From the IMG/VR virus record IMGVR_UViG_3300000228_000009, positions 1-59,124 of that record: DNA of 59,124 nt. The stretch is one strand, 5' to 3'. The position numbers were made by a program, and so were the translations under genes. Shown here piece after piece: positions 58,915-59,124 of this stretch. The notes below the pieces were generated by a model. That model was given only the letters and a program-made list of their open reading frames with translations. It had not been told where the DNA came from and made no database searches. Within the stretch, counting starts at the first letter, position 1. Each line of letters starts with the position of its first letter. The stretch is from a virus.

Positions 58915-59124
58915 ATGGCTAATTTAACAGTAAAGGATTCCACGGGAACAACTAAATATTTAAGTGCTTCTGGTGCGGGTACGGACGGTGATCCTCAAAT
59001 ATTGAAACACGAAGTTTCTAATTTTCCTGCGACTCAACCAGTTAGTGGCAGTGTCGGTATAACAAATTTCCCAACAACTCAACCAGTTAGTGGCAGTGTT
59101 GACATATCTAATTTCCCAACAACT
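58915..59124 (+). CDS. Repeat-containing tail protein (continues beyond window)
   Basis: AGGAGT upstream. After 35 residues it enters the 15-residue repeat NFPTTQPVSGSVDIS, which is common in phage fibre-like proteins. Runs off the right edge. Confidence 0.7.
   Translation, partial: MANLTVKDSTGTTKYLSASGAGTDGDPQILKHEVSNFPATQPVSGSVGITNFPTTQPVSGSVDISNFPTT
59020..59124 (+). repeat. 45-bp coding repeat
   Basis: Two full units (59020-59064, 59065-59109) and the start of a third, encoding NFPxTQPVSGSV units. Confidence 0.9.

Overview
The window is part of the genome of a large, AT-rich tailed double-stranded DNA phage. The evidence is a continuous virion block: a terminase large subunit, portal, maturation protease candidate, scaffold-like protein, head protein and major capsid protein, then large virion or tail-fibre-type proteins. 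Small genes with strong AAGGAG-type ribosome binding sites fill the rest. The host is probably Gram-negative: the phage encodes a T4-type lysozyme, a SleB-type wall hydrolase, a probable lipoprotein and several proteins with Sec-type signal peptides. I cannot name the phage or the host from the sequence alone.

Layout. (1) 1-9.6 kb, minus strand, very AT-rich: about 25 small accessory genes, including a band-7/SPFH-like membrane protein, a macro domain protein, a deaminase-like protein and an HD phosphohydrolase. (2) 9.6-11.2 kb: repeat-rich, mostly non-coding. (3) 11.2-12.8 kb, plus strand: two genes for a small protein and a ParB/KorB-like protein, accompanied by five related palindromes. 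(4) 13.0-21.9 kb, minus strand, higher GC: a possible ssDNA-binding protein, a zinc metallopeptidase-like protein, a NADAR-domain protein, a SleB hydrolase, a SLOG-like protein and many small genes. Several genes or gene blocks are preceded by a stereotyped leader of hairpins. (5) 22.0-22.9 kb: repeat-rich divergent switch region. (6) 22.9-37.3 kb, plus strand: a lipoprotein, a candidate large structured RNA, PIN-PhoH, a cluster of exported Ig-like proteins, tail-like proteins, ClpP, lysozyme, a cold-shock gene interrupted by a group I intron, a dNMP kinase and an HD hydrolase. (7) 37.3-49.5 kb: packaging and head module. The terminase carries an intein and the capsid gene carries two group I introns. 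(8) 49.6-52.5 kb: an endonuclease and a small insertion between direct repeats. (9) 52.6-59.1 kb, higher GC: virion proteins with an embedded HNH-AP2 endonuclease.

The region is heavily colonised by homing elements: three group I introns, one LAGLIDADG intein, two LAGLIDADG intron endonucleases, two EDxHD (Vsr-like) endonucleases and two HNH endonucleases. For all three introns the exon junctions can be worked out, because P1 and P10 pairings and the restored protein reading agree. Three families that bind or process ADP-ribose or related nucleotides (macro, NADAR, SLOG) occur together, which suggests interference with NAD/ADP-ribose-based host defence; this is inference. Functions are assigned by recognising motifs by eye. 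No database search was run.
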